From assembly GCA_903837555.1 (NCBI GenBank), contig CAILUV010000062.1, positions 1 through 51,568 on the forward strand: 51,568 nucleotides of DNA, written 5' to 3'. Numbering within the stretch: position 1 is the first letter of the stretch; the number at the start of each line of letters is the position of its first letter. The DNA is from an uncultured Alphaproteobacteria bacterium (GTDB taxonomy: Bacteria > Pseudomonadota > Alphaproteobacteria > Micropepsales > Micropepsaceae). The notes below the pieces were generated by a model that saw only the letters and a list, made by a program, of their open reading frames with translations, was not told where the DNA came from and ran no database searches. Positions 17,668 through 26,021 of the stretch are shown here, piece after piece. The translations under genes and the position numbers were made by a program.

Positions 17668-18501
17668 TCAGATGTAAGGCGGCTTGTGCAAACCCTTGGG
17701 CGACAGGGTGAAAATCTCCACGCCGGTCTCGGTCACGCCCACGGAATGTTCGAACTGCGCTGACAGCGAACGGTCGCGGGTCACCGCGGTCCAGCCATCA
17801 TTCAGCACCTTTACGCCATAGCCGCCCAGATTGATCATCGGCTCGACGGTGAAGAACATGCCGGGCTTCAGCGCGATGCCGTGGCCGGGCTTGCCGTAAT
17901 GCACGATGTTGGGAAGGGCGTGGAACACCTTGCCCAGCCCGTGGCCGCAGAAGTCCCGCACCACGGCGCAATTTTCCTGACCTTCCGCGAAGGACTGGAT
18001 GGCGTGGCCGATATCGCCGGTGGTGTTGCCGGGTTTGCAGGCGGCGATGCCGCGCATCATCGCGTCATAGGTGATGTCGACCAGCCGTTCGGCTTTTCGC
18101 TTCACATCGCCTACCGGATACATGCGGCTGGTGTCGCCATGCCAGCCGTCCAGGATCACCGTGACGTCGATATTGACGATGTCGCCATCGCGCAGCGGCT
18201 TGTCATTGGGAATGCCGTGGCACACGACATGGTTGATCGAGGTGCAGACGGTGTGGCGATACCCGCGATAGCCCAGGCAGGCCGGGGTGGCGCCATGGGA
18301 CACGATGTAGTCATAGGCTACCTTGTCCAGCGCCTCGGTGGTGACGCCTGGCGTGACCAGCGGCACCAGCAGGTCCAGCGCCTCGGCGGCCAGGCGGCCG
18401 GCGCGGCGCATGCCCTCGAAATCGGCCGCCTCGTGCAGCGTAACCGCAAAATGGGCCTTGCGGGCGGCTTCAAAAATCTCGGATTGGGGTACGATGGTCA
18501 T
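17668..18501 (-). CDS. map: Methionine aminopeptidase, type I
   Basis: 277 residues from the ATG at 18501. The five metal ligands are in place: two Asp in VNIDVTVILDGWHGDTSRM, His in RDFCGHGLGKVFH, Glu in FFTVEPMI and Glu in QFEHSVGVTE. It removes the initiator Met from new proteins, after the deformylase encoded at 28967. The long open frame upstream to 19533 is antisense to the CinA-like and FAH-family genes and is not coding. Divergent from the CinA-like gene. Confidence 0.96.
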   Translation of the reverse strand: MTIVPQSEIFEAARKAHFAVTLHEAADFEGMRRAGRLAAEALDLLVPLVTPGVTTEALDKVAYDYIVSHGATPACLGYRGYRHTVCTSINHVVCHGIPNDKPLRDGDIVNIDVTVILDGWHGDTSRMYPVGDVKRKAERLVDITYDAMMRGIAACKPGNTTGDIGHAIQSFAEGQENCAVVRDFCGHGLGKVFHALPNIVHYGKPGHGIALKPGMFFTVEPMINLGGYGVKVLNDGWTAVTRDRSLSAQFEHSVGVTETGVEIFTLSPKGLHKPPYI

Positions 18502-18512
18502 GATCGGTCCAA

Positions 18513-18518
18513 TATAAT
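18513..18518 (+). promoter_or_regulatory. Perfect -10 element (TATAAT) ahead of the CinA-like gene
   Basis: TATAAT at 18513-18518 overlaps the upstream in-frame ATG (18517). No clear -35 is seen. If used, transcription starts near 18525, which excludes that ATG and supports the GTG at 18562. Confidence 0.35.
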
Positions 18519-18561
18519 GGCCGCAAACGCAAAACCCAACCTGTTTCGAAGGCTTCAAAAA

Positions 18562-19335
18562 GTGTCCAGCAGCGCGGCCATTCTGGTGATCGGCGACGAG
18601 ATTTTGTCGGGCCGTACCCAGGACACCAACACCAGCTATATCGCCCGGTTCCTGGGGGCGCTGGGTATCGAGCTCAAAGAGGCGCGGGTGGTGTCCGATG
18701 TCGAGGACGAGATCGTGGCGGCGCTGAACGCCCTGCGCGCCCGCTACGACTTTGTCTTCACCACCGGCGGCATCGGGCCGACCCATGACGACATCACGGC
18801 AGACGCGGTGGCCAAGGCCTTCGATGTCGGCATCGGCTATCACCCCGAAGCCTATGCCTTGCTGGAAGCGCGCTATCCGCCGGGCGAGTTCAACGAGATG
18901 CGCAAGCGCATGGCCCGCATCCCGCACGGCGCGGCGCTTGTGGCCAACAGCGTGTCCGGCGCGCCGGGTTTTCACATCGGCAATGTGTATGTGATGGCGG
19001 GCGTGCCGATGGTGATGCGCGCCATGCTGGAAGCCATTGCGCCCGAACTTCCGCGCGGGACGCAAGTTGTCAGCGTCACGGTCGAAGCCGCCATTCCCGA
19101 AGGTGCGATCGCACCGGGCCTGGCCACGATTCAGAAGGCGCATCCGGCGACCGCCATCGGGTCGTATCCCTATTACCGTGACGGCATCGCCCAGCCTTTC
19201 GGCGCCCAGCTTGTGGTGCGTGGCCGCGACCCGGACATGGTGGAAGCTGCGGCGCAGGCCATCGAGGTGCTGGCGCGCGAAATGGGTGCTGCGCCGCAGC
19301 GCATAAAGGCGGCTGACAGCGCGGCGTCGAAATGA
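18562..19335 (+). CDS. CinA-like molybdopterin-binding domain protein
   Basis: 257 residues from the GTG at 18562, with GAAGG about nine bases upstream. It contains one MoCF_biosynth domain: AAILVIGDEILSGRTQDTN at the N-terminus, VFTTGGIGPTHDDITADAVA, and VYVMAGVPMVMRAM. This is the N-terminal half of CinA (competence/damage-inducible protein A); the C-terminal NMN deamidase half is missing, as in many short alphaproteobacterial members. Its biochemical role is unsettled. An alternative start at ATG 18517 would add 15 residues. Confidence 0.85.
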   Translation: MSSSAAILVIGDEILSGRTQDTNTSYIARFLGALGIELKEARVVSDVEDEIVAALNALRARYDFVFTTGGIGPTHDDITADAVAKAFDVGIGYHPEAYALLEARYPPGEFNEMRKRMARIPHGAALVANSVSGAPGFHIGNVYVMAGVPMVMRAMLEAIAPELPRGTQVVSVTVEAAIPEGAIAPGLATIQKAHPATAIGSYPYYRDGIAQPFGAQLVVRGRDPDMVEAAAQAIEVLAREMGAAPQRIKAADSAASK

Positions 19336-19369
19336 CAGGTTTGCGCATGCAAAGCGCGGGAGAAACGCC

Positions 19370-20137
19370 ATGGACATCAAGAAGCGCGACTTTCTGGTCG
19401 GGGGCGCTATGCTGGGCGCCGGCGCCGCGATGAGCAGCGAAGCCGCCGCCCAGACGGGCACCGTCTTCCCGCCGCCGCAGCAGATCCTCCTGCCGGTGAA
19501 CGGCACCAGCCAGCGTTTCCCGGTGCGCCGCATCTATTGCGTGGGGCGCAATTACTTGGCGCACATTCGCGAGATGGGAAATGACGAGCGCGAGTTGCCG
19601 TTTTTCTTTGCCAAGCATCGCGACATGATCGTGCAGCATGGCGGCACCTGCGCCTATCCGGGCATGACCAAGGATTTCCAGTATGAGATCGAACTGGTGG
19701 TGGCGATGAAATCGGGCGGCATGAACATCCCGATCGAACGCGCCCTGGATCATGTCTATGGCTATGCCGTGGGCCTGGACATGACGCGCCGCGACCAGCA
19801 AAGCCGCATGAAGTCCAAGCAATGGCCGTGGGAAATCGGCAAGTCGTTCGAAGACAGCGCTCCCTGCGGCACCATCTATCCGGCCAGCGCGGTGGGCCAT
19901 TTGTCCAAGGGCCGCATTCAACTGGCGGTGAACGGCAAGACCCAGCAGGATTCCGATCTGGACAAGATGATCTGGAACGTGCCGGAAATCATTCATCACC
20001 TGTCGGCCCAGGCCGAGCTCAAAGCCGGCGATCTTATCTTCACCGGCACGCCCGAAGGCGTCGGGCCGCTGAAGAAGGGCGACAAGATGCTGGGTCGCAT
20101 CGACCAGCTCGGCGAGCTGTCCATCTCGGTGGTGTGA
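19370..20137 (+). CDS. Fumarylacetoacetate hydrolase-family protein with twin-basic export signal
   Basis: 255 residues. Residues 1-28 look like a Tat-type signal: MDIKKRDFLVGGAMLGAGAA then an AAA-Q cleavage-like site, with Lys-Arg in place of Arg-Arg. The rest is an FAH domain: RIYCVGRNYLAHIREMG, FFFAKHRDM, the metal-binding Glu pair in YEIELVVAMKSGG, the GLDMTRRDQQ helix, and FTGTPEGVGPLKKGD. FAH enzymes cleave or hydrate 2-oxo acids such as fumarylpyruvate and are normally cytoplasmic, so an exported member is unusual. Signal and 5' flank resemble those of the next gene. Confidence 0.85.
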   Translation: MDIKKRDFLVGGAMLGAGAAMSSEAAAQTGTVFPPPQQILLPVNGTSQRFPVRRIYCVGRNYLAHIREMGNDERELPFFFAKHRDMIVQHGGTCAYPGMTKDFQYEIELVVAMKSGGMNIPIERALDHVYGYAVGLDMTRRDQQSRMKSKQWPWEIGKSFEDSAPCGTIYPASAVGHLSKGRIQLAVNGKTQQDSDLDKMIWNVPEIIHHLSAQAELKAGDLIFTGTPEGVGPLKKGDKMLGRIDQLGELSISVV

Positions 20138-20278
20138 CGCGCGTCGGAAGGACGCAGGCGTGAACACGCGCAACTTTGGCGTGATGAGAAAGTGCTGCAG
20201 CGCACCCATAAAATCGAAGCTGACAGCGCCTCCGCCGCGTGACAGGCTTTCCCCAACAAGACTCTCAAGGGGAAGCAA

Positions 20279-21439
20279 ATGGACATCAAGAAGCGTGATT
20301 TTCTGTTCGGCGCGGGCCTGGCCGCCGCCGCCGCCACGACTGTCGCAGCCCAGCCGATCCGCCAACCGGGCGGTGGCTATCCGCCGGGCGTTCCCAAGGC
20401 CACCGGCCGCAGCATGCTCGATAGCCCGCACTACATCGGCTATGCCAGCAAGGGTTATGGCTTCCAGCCCAACTGGGCCCGCACCCTGCCGCTGGTTCCC
20501 AGCGTCGACAAGAACTACAAGCCGCGCCGCATCAACAAGGCGATCGAGCTGTGGGAAGACAATCAGGTCGTGGCCTATGCCGAGTTCGGCGCGTCCGGCG
20601 CGCCGGACACGTATGAAGAAGGCAAGCGCATGGCCCAGACCTATTGCGACGCCATCAACTACGAGATGGAGAACGACTCCTTCAGCATCGATGGCCTGCG
20701 CAACTTCATGCAGGGCCTGGTGGATGGCGGCCCGACGCCTTCGGGCCATCGCACGCCGATGGTGTTTGCGACCATTCCGGCCTGGGGCTTTGACGGTCCC
20801 TCGATGCGCGCCAATGTCTGGCAGATCGCCCAGTGTCTGGCCGCCGGCGTCCATGGCGTTCTGATCTGCGAAATGGAATCGCCGGAAGCCGCGCAAATCG
20901 CCATTGCGGGCGCGCGCTACAAGTGGACTTGGCCGGGCGTGGAACAGCTTCCGCTGGAAGGTTGCCGCGGCGCCGGCAGCCAGTCCTTCGCGGCGCATAT
21001 CTGGGGCATCACGCCGGCGGAATATTCACGCGTTGCCGACGTGTGGCCGCACAATCCCAAGGGCGAAATCACGATGGGCTTCAAGCTGGAGAACCGCCGC
21101 TCGGTGGAGGTGGCCGACAATATCCTGTCGACCAAGGGTCTGGCCTTTGCCGAACCCGGCCCCAGCGACAATGGCCTGTCCCATCTGGGCTGGGACGCGG
21201 TGCGTCCCGATCTTACGTCCGCGCAGCGCGCCGCGCTGCCGGCCTCCAAGCGGTTGCAGGAAAACCTGGAGCGCATCCGTCTCGCGGCCAAAAGGCACAA
21301 GGTGCAGTGGCTGGGCGACGGCCCGCATGGCGCGACCCGCAACCAGGAAATTGATGAAGGCCGCCGCATGGGCCCTGCCGGCAACGAGCAGCGCGTCCAC
21401 GAAGACCGGCTCTATACGAAGAGAAAAATGCCGTATTGA
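20279..21439 (+). CDS. HpcH/HpaI aldolase-family protein with twin-basic export signal
   Basis: 386 residues. The signal begins MDIKKRDFLFGAGLAAAAA and has an AAQ cleavage-like site near residue 25; its first 12 codons are nearly the same as those of the FAH-family gene. The aldolase core is recognisable by VLICEMESPEAAQIAI, the metal-site region FKLENRRSVEVADNI and PSDNGLSHLG (Glu and Asp ligands), but the N-terminal half is longer than in HpaI. Class II HpcH/HpaI aldolases cleave 4-hydroxy-2-oxo acids; activity here is not shown. It lies 141 bases after the FAH gene, probably in the same operon. GGGGAAG precedes the ATG. Confidence 0.78.
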   Translation: MDIKKRDFLFGAGLAAAAATTVAAQPIRQPGGGYPPGVPKATGRSMLDSPHYIGYASKGYGFQPNWARTLPLVPSVDKNYKPRRINKAIELWEDNQVVAYAEFGASGAPDTYEEGKRMAQTYCDAINYEMENDSFSIDGLRNFMQGLVDGGPTPSGHRTPMVFATIPAWGFDGPSMRANVWQIAQCLAAGVHGVLICEMESPEAAQIAIAGARYKWTWPGVEQLPLEGCRGAGSQSFAAHIWGITPAEYSRVADVWPHNPKGEITMGFKLENRRSVEVADNILSTKGLAFAEPGPSDNGLSHLGWDAVRPDLTSAQRAALPASKRLQENLERIRLAAKRHKVQWLGDGPHGATRNQEIDEGRRMGPAGNEQRVHEDRLYTKRKMPY

Positions 21440-21451
21440 TCCATTTTTCGC

Positions 21452-21540
21452 CATGGCCGGGTTTGACCCGGCCATCCATCTTGCAGCCGATGGTGCTGCA
21501 CGAAGTTGGATGAGCGGCTCAAGGCCGCCCATGGTGAGGT
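21452..21540. repeat. REP-like intergenic palindrome
   Basis: A 10-bp stem ATGGCCGGGT/ACCCGGCCAT with a TTG loop (21453-21475) is followed by a smaller TGCAGC/GCTGCA hairpin and GC-rich inverted segments. This is the kind of intergenic palindrome found in many copies in alphaproteobacterial genomes. It fills the gap before the terminator. Confidence 0.5.
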
Positions 21541-21549
21541 TGAAAACAC

Positions 21550-21584
21550 ACGCCCGGGCCGCGAAAGCAGCCCGGGCGTTTTTG
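21550..21584. terminator. Intrinsic terminator between the aldolase and CcmI-like genes
   Basis: ACGCCCGGGC (21550-21559) pairs with GCCCGGGCGT (21570-21579) around a small GC-GAAA-GC inner stem; TTTTT follows. A T-rich side is also present on the minus strand, so it may serve both convergent genes. Confidence 0.8.
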
Positions 21585-21585
21585 T

Positions 21586-22476
21586 TCAGTCCAGCTTGAG
21601 CGCTTTGGCCGCGGTGCCGAACGCGGTCTGCGCGTCGGGATTGTCGGCAAAGGTCTTGCGCGCGGTGGCCAACGCTTCCTTCGCCTTGGCGGTTTCGCCC
21701 AGCACGCTGTAGGCGCGGATCAATCGCACCCAGCCCAGCGCATCATTGGGATCGGCTTTCAGCCGCGCCGCCAGCACTTCCACCATCTTGCGCGGGTCCG
21801 GTGCGCTGCCCGGCGCGCCGCGCGTCGCGTCGGCGGTCAGCAGCGCCATCCGGTCCACCAGCATCTGGTACAGCGGCGTGGTCGGCGAGGTGTCGGACAA
21901 AAGGCTCTGCCACATCTGCGCCGCGCCGGCATTGTCGCCCTTGGCCCGCCGCGCATCGCCCAGATAGAAACGCGCCGGTGTGTTGGATGGATCGACGGCA
22001 AGCGCCGCCGTGAACGCCTGTTCCGCCTCCGCCGTCACCGTGCCGCCATTGGCCATCACCAGCGCTTCGCCGTAAGCCGTGTTGAGTTCCGGATCGCCCT
22101 TGCCTTCCAGCACGATGGCGCGGCCCAGCGCCTTGGCGGCATTGGCCGGATCGCGGGCCGCCATATAGGCCTGACCCAGGAAGCGCCAGGCGCGGGCATC
22201 GCCGGGATAGTCGCGCGTGCGCTTGATCAGCAGCGGGATCAGCGTGGTGGGTTCGTTGATGGTCAGCGCATCGGTGCCCTGCGCCTCGCGTTGCGCCAGA
22301 TAGGGTTTGCCCACCATCCAGTAGGCGCCGCTGCCCACGACCAGCACGAACAGCGCCAGCCCCGCGGCGATCAGCCCGCCGCGCTTCTTCACCTTGGCGC
22401 GCAGCAGCGGCACCGCCGCGAAGGCGATGGCTGCCAGCGCCACGACCATGAAACCGATAACGGGAAGTGCGGTCAC
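21586..22476 (-). CDS. CcmI/CycH-like tetratricopeptide protein of cytochrome c biogenesis
   Basis: 296 residues. Two N-terminal transmembrane helices (about residues 4-25 and 34-54) flank a short basic loop (RAKVKKRGG), followed by a region of TPR repeats: ARAWRFLGQAYMAARDPANA, ELNTAYGEALVMANGG, TPARFYLGDARRAKGDNAGA and GWVRLIRAYSVLGETAKA. This is the architecture of CcmI/CycH, which hands apocytochrome c to the haem lyase. No other ccm gene is present, so a different TPR function is possible. It overlaps trmJ by 4 bases (ATGA). Confidence 0.78.
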   Translation of the reverse strand: MTALPVIGFMVVALAAIAFAAVPLLRAKVKKRGGLIAAGLALFVLVVGSGAYWMVGKPYLAQREAQGTDALTINEPTTLIPLLIKRTRDYPGDARAWRFLGQAYMAARDPANAAKALGRAIVLEGKGDPELNTAYGEALVMANGGTVTAEAEQAFTAALAVDPSNTPARFYLGDARRAKGDNAGAAQMWQSLLSDTSPTTPLYQMLVDRMALLTADATRGAPGSAPDPRKMVEVLAARLKADPNDALGWVRLIRAYSVLGETAKAKEALATARKTFADNPDAQTAFGTAAKALKLD

Positions 22477-23237
22477 GATTGGCCTCTATATTTGTTGCGC
22501 ACCAAGGCCACGATCATGCCGCGAATGGTGCGGGCCTGCTGATCGGTCAGGCCGGACCGCAATATCATGGCGCGGATGTTGCGCACCATCGCGCCCTTTT
22601 TGGCGGGAGGGAAGAAAAACCCGCCCGCATCCAGCTCGCGCTCCAGATGTTCGAACAGGTCGACCAGCTCCTGCCGCGCAGCAGGCACTGCGATCGTGGC
22701 GCGAATGCGGCTGGCCGGCGTGGCATCGGCGCTTTTCAGCCATTCATAGCCCAGCAGCAGCACCGCCTGGCCCAGGTTGAGTGAGCCGGCCTTGATCTCG
22801 GAATCCTTGATCTGCGGCAGCGGCGCGGTGGGAATGGTGATCAGTGCGTCGCACAGCGAGATTTCGTCATTGTCCAGGCCCGCGCGTTCGCCGCCGAACA
22901 AAAGGGCAGTCTTGAGCCCTGCATCCGAAGCCTGGCGCAGCCGCTGGGCCGCAGCCTGCGGCGTCAGTATCTCGCGCGTCACGTCGCGACCCCGCGCCGT
23001 GGTGGCAAAGACAAGCTGGCAGTCGGCCAGGGCGGCCTTCGCGTCCGTATATATCTGTGTCCGTTCCAATATTTCGCCGGCGCCGCTGGCCAGTATCTGC
23101 GCCCGGTCGTTGGGCCATTCCATCTTGGGCGCGATCAGCCGCAGTTCCGACAGGCCGAAATTCTTCATCGCCCGGGCGGCGGCGCCCACATTTTCACCCA
23201 TCTGGGTGTGGGACAGGATGATGGCGGGAGCGGTCAT
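22473..23237 (-). CDS. trmJ: RNA methyltransferase, TrmJ-like (SpoU/TrmH class)
   Basis: 254 residues. SPOUT-fold knot motifs are visible: IILSHTQMGENVGAAARAMKNFGL (motif 1, conserved N and R), ALLFGGERAGLDNDE (motif 2) and IPTAPLPQIKDSEIKAGSLNLGQAVLLL (motif 3). TrmJ methylates the 2'-O of residue 32 in certain tRNAs; the C-terminal region with LFEHLERELDAGGFF fits TrmJ. Its stop overlaps the CcmI-like start. It is divergent from icd. Confidence 0.9.
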   Translation of the reverse strand: MTAPAIILSHTQMGENVGAAARAMKNFGLSELRLIAPKMEWPNDRAQILASGAGEILERTQIYTDAKAALADCQLVFATTARGRDVTREILTPQAAAQRLRQASDAGLKTALLFGGERAGLDNDEISLCDALITIPTAPLPQIKDSEIKAGSLNLGQAVLLLGYEWLKSADATPASRIRATIAVPAARQELVDLFEHLERELDAGGFFFPPAKKGAMVRNIRAMILRSGLTDQQARTIRGMIVALVRNKYRGQS

Positions 23238-23259
23238 TTGCGCCTTTGACGGCCTGTTT

Positions 23260-23289
23260 TTGGCGGGTTATTCAGGCCCCCGCTATATC
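23260..23289 (+). promoter_or_regulatory. Possible promoter of icd
   Basis: TTGGCG (23260-23265) and TATATC (23284-23289), 18 bases apart, four of six matches each. They lie about 60 bases before the icd ATG. Confidence 0.3.
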
Positions 23290-23347
23290 CGGTCCAGTCC
23301 CACATTTCGAGCCCACTTCAAGGCCCGTCTAAGGAAAGAATCAGCCT

Positions 23348-24562
23348 ATGGAAAAGATCAAGGTCGCCAACCCGGTCGTCGAGCTCGACGGCGACGAGAT
23401 GACCCGCATCATCTGGGACCTGATCAAGAAGAAGCTGGTCCTGCCCTATCTGGACGTCGACCTGCACTATTACGACCTGGGCATGGAACATCGCGACAAG
23501 ACCGACGACAAGGTCACGATCGAAGCCGCCGAAGCCATCAAGAAATATGGCGTGGGCGTGAAGTGCGCCACCATCACCCCCGACGAAGCCCGCGTCGAGG
23601 AATTCAAGCTCAAGAAGATGTGGAAGTCGCCCAACGGCACCATCCGCAACATTCTGGGCGGCGTTATTTTCCGCGAGCCGATCATCTGCTCGAATGTCCC
23701 GCGCCTGGTGCCGGGCTGGACCCAGCCCATCGTGGTCGGCCGTCACGCGTTCGGCGATCAGTATCGCGCCACCGATTTCCTCTTCCCCGGCAAGGGCACG
23801 CTAACTATCAAGTTCGTGGGCGAAGACGGCAAGACCATCGAACATGAAGTGTTCAAGGCCCCTGGTAGCGGCGTTGCCATGGCGATGTACAATCTCGACG
23901 AGTCGATCCGCGAGTTCGCCCGCGCCTCGCTGAATTATGGCTTGATGCGCAAGTATCCGGTCTATCTGTCGACCAAGAATACGATTCTGAAAGCCTATGA
24001 CGGCCGCTTCAAGGACCTGTTCCAGGAAATTTATGAAGCCGAGTTCAAGACCAAGTTCGAAGCGGCGGGCATCATTTATGAGCATCGCCTGATCGACGAC
24101 ATGGTGGCATCCGCCCTGAAGTGGAGCGGCGGCTATGTTTGGGCCTGCAAGAATTACGACGGCGACGTGCAGTCCGACACGGTGGCACAGGGTTTTGGTT
24201 CGCTGGGCCTGATGACGTCGGTTCTGTTCACGCCCGATGGCAAGACGGTGGAAGCCGAAGCCGCGCACGGCACGGTGACGCGCCACTATCGCGAGCATCA
24301 GAAGGGCAAGTCGACCTCGACCAATTCCATCGCTTCGATCTTTGCGTGGACGCGCGGCCTGTCGCATCGCGCCAAGCTGGACGGCAACGATCGCCTCGCC
24401 AAGTTCGCGAGCACCATGGAAAAGGTCTGCGTCGACACCGTCGAGCAGGGCTTCATGACCAAGGATCTGGCGCTGCTGGTCGGCCCCGACCAGAAGTGGC
24501 TGACCACCGAGGGCTTTCTCGACAAGGTCGATGAAAGCCTGAAAAAAGCGATGGCCGTTTAA
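23348..24562 (+). CDS. icd: Isocitrate dehydrogenase, NADP-dependent (eukaryotic-like type II)
   Basis: 404 residues. It begins with [20 protein letters not shown], the N-terminus of the dimeric type II enzymes shared with eukaryotes rather than the E. coli type. Substrate and metal signatures are visible: [26 protein letters not shown], the [20 protein letters not shown] block and [15 protein letters not shown] (NADP-binding). It makes 2-oxoglutarate in the TCA cycle. The ATG is preceded by AAGGAAAG. Confidence 0.97.
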   Translation: MEKIKVANPVVELDGDEMTRIIWDLIKKKLVLPYLDVDLHYYDLGMEHRDKTDDKVTIEAAEAIKKYGVGVKCATITPDEARVEEFKLKKMWKSPNGTIRNILGGVIFREPIICSNVPRLVPGWTQPIVVGRHAFGDQYRATDFLFPGKGTLTIKFVGEDGKTIEHEVFKAPGSGVAMAMYNLDESIREFARASLNYGLMRKYPVYLSTKNTILKAYDGRFKDLFQEIYEAEFKTKFEAAGIIYEHRLIDDMVASALKWSGGYVWACKNYDGDVQSDTVAQGFGSLGLMTSVLFTPDGKTVEAEAAHGTVTRHYREHQKGKSTSTNSIASIFAWTRGLSHRAKLDGNDRLAKFASTMEKVCVDTVEQGFMTKDLALLVGPDQKWLTTEGFLDKVDESLKKAMAV

Positions 24563-24583
24563 GACCGTCGCATTCTTCTACAG

Positions 24584-24616
24584 CAAAAGGCCGGCGAAAA
24601 TTCGCCGGCCTTTTTG
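24584..24616. terminator. Bidirectional terminator after icd
   Basis: AAAAGGCCGGCGAA and TTCGCCGGCCTTTT form a near-perfect palindrome with an A/T loop, flanked by A and T runs on both sides. It separates icd from the convergent GGDEF gene. Confidence 0.85.
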
Positions 24617-24637
24617 TTTTTCGTGCGGTTGTCGTCG

Positions 24638-25372
24638 CTACTCCGCCGCGCTGCGCTGGGATTTTTTCTGGGCGTACATCGCCTGGTCGGCGCGCGCCAT
24701 CGCCAGGTCGGGACTGTCGCCCGACTTCAGCTCGAAGGCGCCATAGGCGAAGCTGACGGGAATGGTCTGGCCGTTCCACTGCGTTGGCGAATTCTTCAGC
24801 GCCTCGGCCAAGGTGTCGGCTTTCTTCAGCGCCTGTTCCTGGTTGGCGTGGCTCAAGAGCACGCCGAATTCGTCGCCGCCCAGCCGCCCGACGCAGTCGC
24901 TGTCGCGCACATGCTTGGACAGAACATCGGCGAAATGCGCCAGAACCGCGTCGCCCGCGGCATGGCCATGGGTGTCGTTGGTCTTTTTCAGGTGATTGAG
25001 GTCGAAATAGATCAGCGAGGCCGGCGTGTTGTAGCGCCCCGTAAAGGCGATGTAGCGCGTCAGCTCGCGCACAAAGGCGCGGCGGTTGAGCAGCGGCAGC
25101 ATGCCGTCCTGGTCGGCGGTCTTTTCCACTTCGTCCAGGCGCGCGCGGGTCTGGGTCAGTTCGCGGCGCAGGCTGTCCACTTCGCTCATCAAGCCCATGA
25201 TGGCGTCACGTACCCGGGGGGTGAATTCAGCGTCGGGAATGCCCAGCACGCTGGCGGCGGGCATAACCGCATCCACGCGGGTGATGCCGTCGGTCGCCTC
25301 GATGCGCCTGGCATAAGCGGCCTGGGCCACCGAGCGGGCCGGGCGAACAGGGCTGTTGCGGTCGACTTTCAT
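24638..25372 (-). CDS. Diguanylate cyclase (GGDEF domain)
   Basis: 244 residues from the ATG at 25372, which has AAGG seven bases upstream; a TTG 21 bases earlier is less likely. The first 65 residues carry no recognised domain. A coiled-coil region follows (SEVDSLRRELTQTRARLDEVEKT), then a GGDEF domain from about residue 95 with the intact active site GRLGGDEFGVLL. There is no RxxD inhibitory site before it. No membrane segment or sensor domain is visible, so it is a soluble c-di-GMP synthase likely controlled through its N-terminus or partner binding. Convergent to icd and divergent from purE. Confidence 0.9.
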   Translation of the reverse strand: MKVDRNSPVRPARSVAQAAYARRIEATDGITRVDAVMPAASVLGIPDAEFTPRVRDAIMGLMSEVDSLRRELTQTRARLDEVEKTADQDGMLPLLNRRAFVRELTRYIAFTGRYNTPASLIYFDLNHLKKTNDTHGHAAGDAVLAHFADVLSKHVRDSDCVGRLGGDEFGVLLSHANQEQALKKADTLAEALKNSPTQWNGQTIPVSFAYGAFELKSGDSPDLAMARADQAMYAQKKSQRSAAE

Positions 25373-25520
25373 GGCCTGCCTTCTGGCTCCCAAACCTTAG
25401 CGGGATCGGCTTTAACAATGCGTTTATGATCCCCAACGAATGGTTAACGCGGGTTAAACTCCTCTTTCCTTGGGTTTTTTCGCCCCTATACTGCGCCGCT
25501 TCGCGAAGGGCAGGGCCGTT

Positions 25521-26021
25521 ATGGCGATTCGAAGCAAGTCTCCCAGAGTTCAGGTCGGCATCATCATGGGCAGCCAGTCCGACTGGCCCACCATGAAGGC
25601 GGCGGCTGACATGCTGGATGCGCTGGGCGTGGCGCATGAAACGCGCATCGTCTCGGCGCACCGCACCCCCGACCGCATGGCGGCTTACGCCAAGGAAGCC
25701 GAAGACCGGGGCATCAAGGTGATCATCGCCGGCGCCGGCGGCGCGGCGCATCTGCCGGGCATGGTGGCCAGCATGACCACGCTGCCGGTTTTGGGCGTGC
25801 CGGTGCAGAGCCGCACGCTCAAGGGGTTGGATTCGCTGCTGTCGATCGCGCAGATGCCGGGCGGTGTGCCGGTGGCGACCTTTGCGATTGGCGAGGCCGG
25901 CGCGAAAAATTCAGCGCTGCATGCTGCCGCCATTCTGGGCCTGTCCGACATCGCCCTGAAGCGCAAGCTGGATGCCTGGCGCGCGAAACAGACCAGGTCG
26001 GTCGCCAAGTCTCCCAAATGA
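25521..26021 (+). CDS. purE: N5-carboxyaminoimidazole ribonucleotide mutase
   Basis: 166 residues from the ATG at 25521; AGGG sits five bases upstream, so the in-frame starts before it are not preferred. Motifs: [23 protein letters not shown] (active-site His), [13 protein letters not shown] and [25 protein letters not shown]. It moves the carboxyl group of N5-CAIR to make CAIR. Overlaps purK by 4 bases. Confidence 0.96.
   Translation: MAIRSKSPRVQVGIIMGSQSDWPTMKAAADMLDALGVAHETRIVSAHRTPDRMAAYAKEAEDRGIKVIIAGAGGAAHLPGMVASMTTLPVLGVPVQSRTLKGLDSLLSIAQMPGGVPVATFAIGEAGAKNSALHAAAILGLSDIALKRKLDAWRAKQTRSVAKSPK

Noticed and set aside
25444..25457. TTAA-N6-TTAA motif between the GGDEF gene and purE, resembling a CtrA box
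   Set aside because: The CtrA consensus has seven bases between the halves; this has six. No further support, so not listed as a site.
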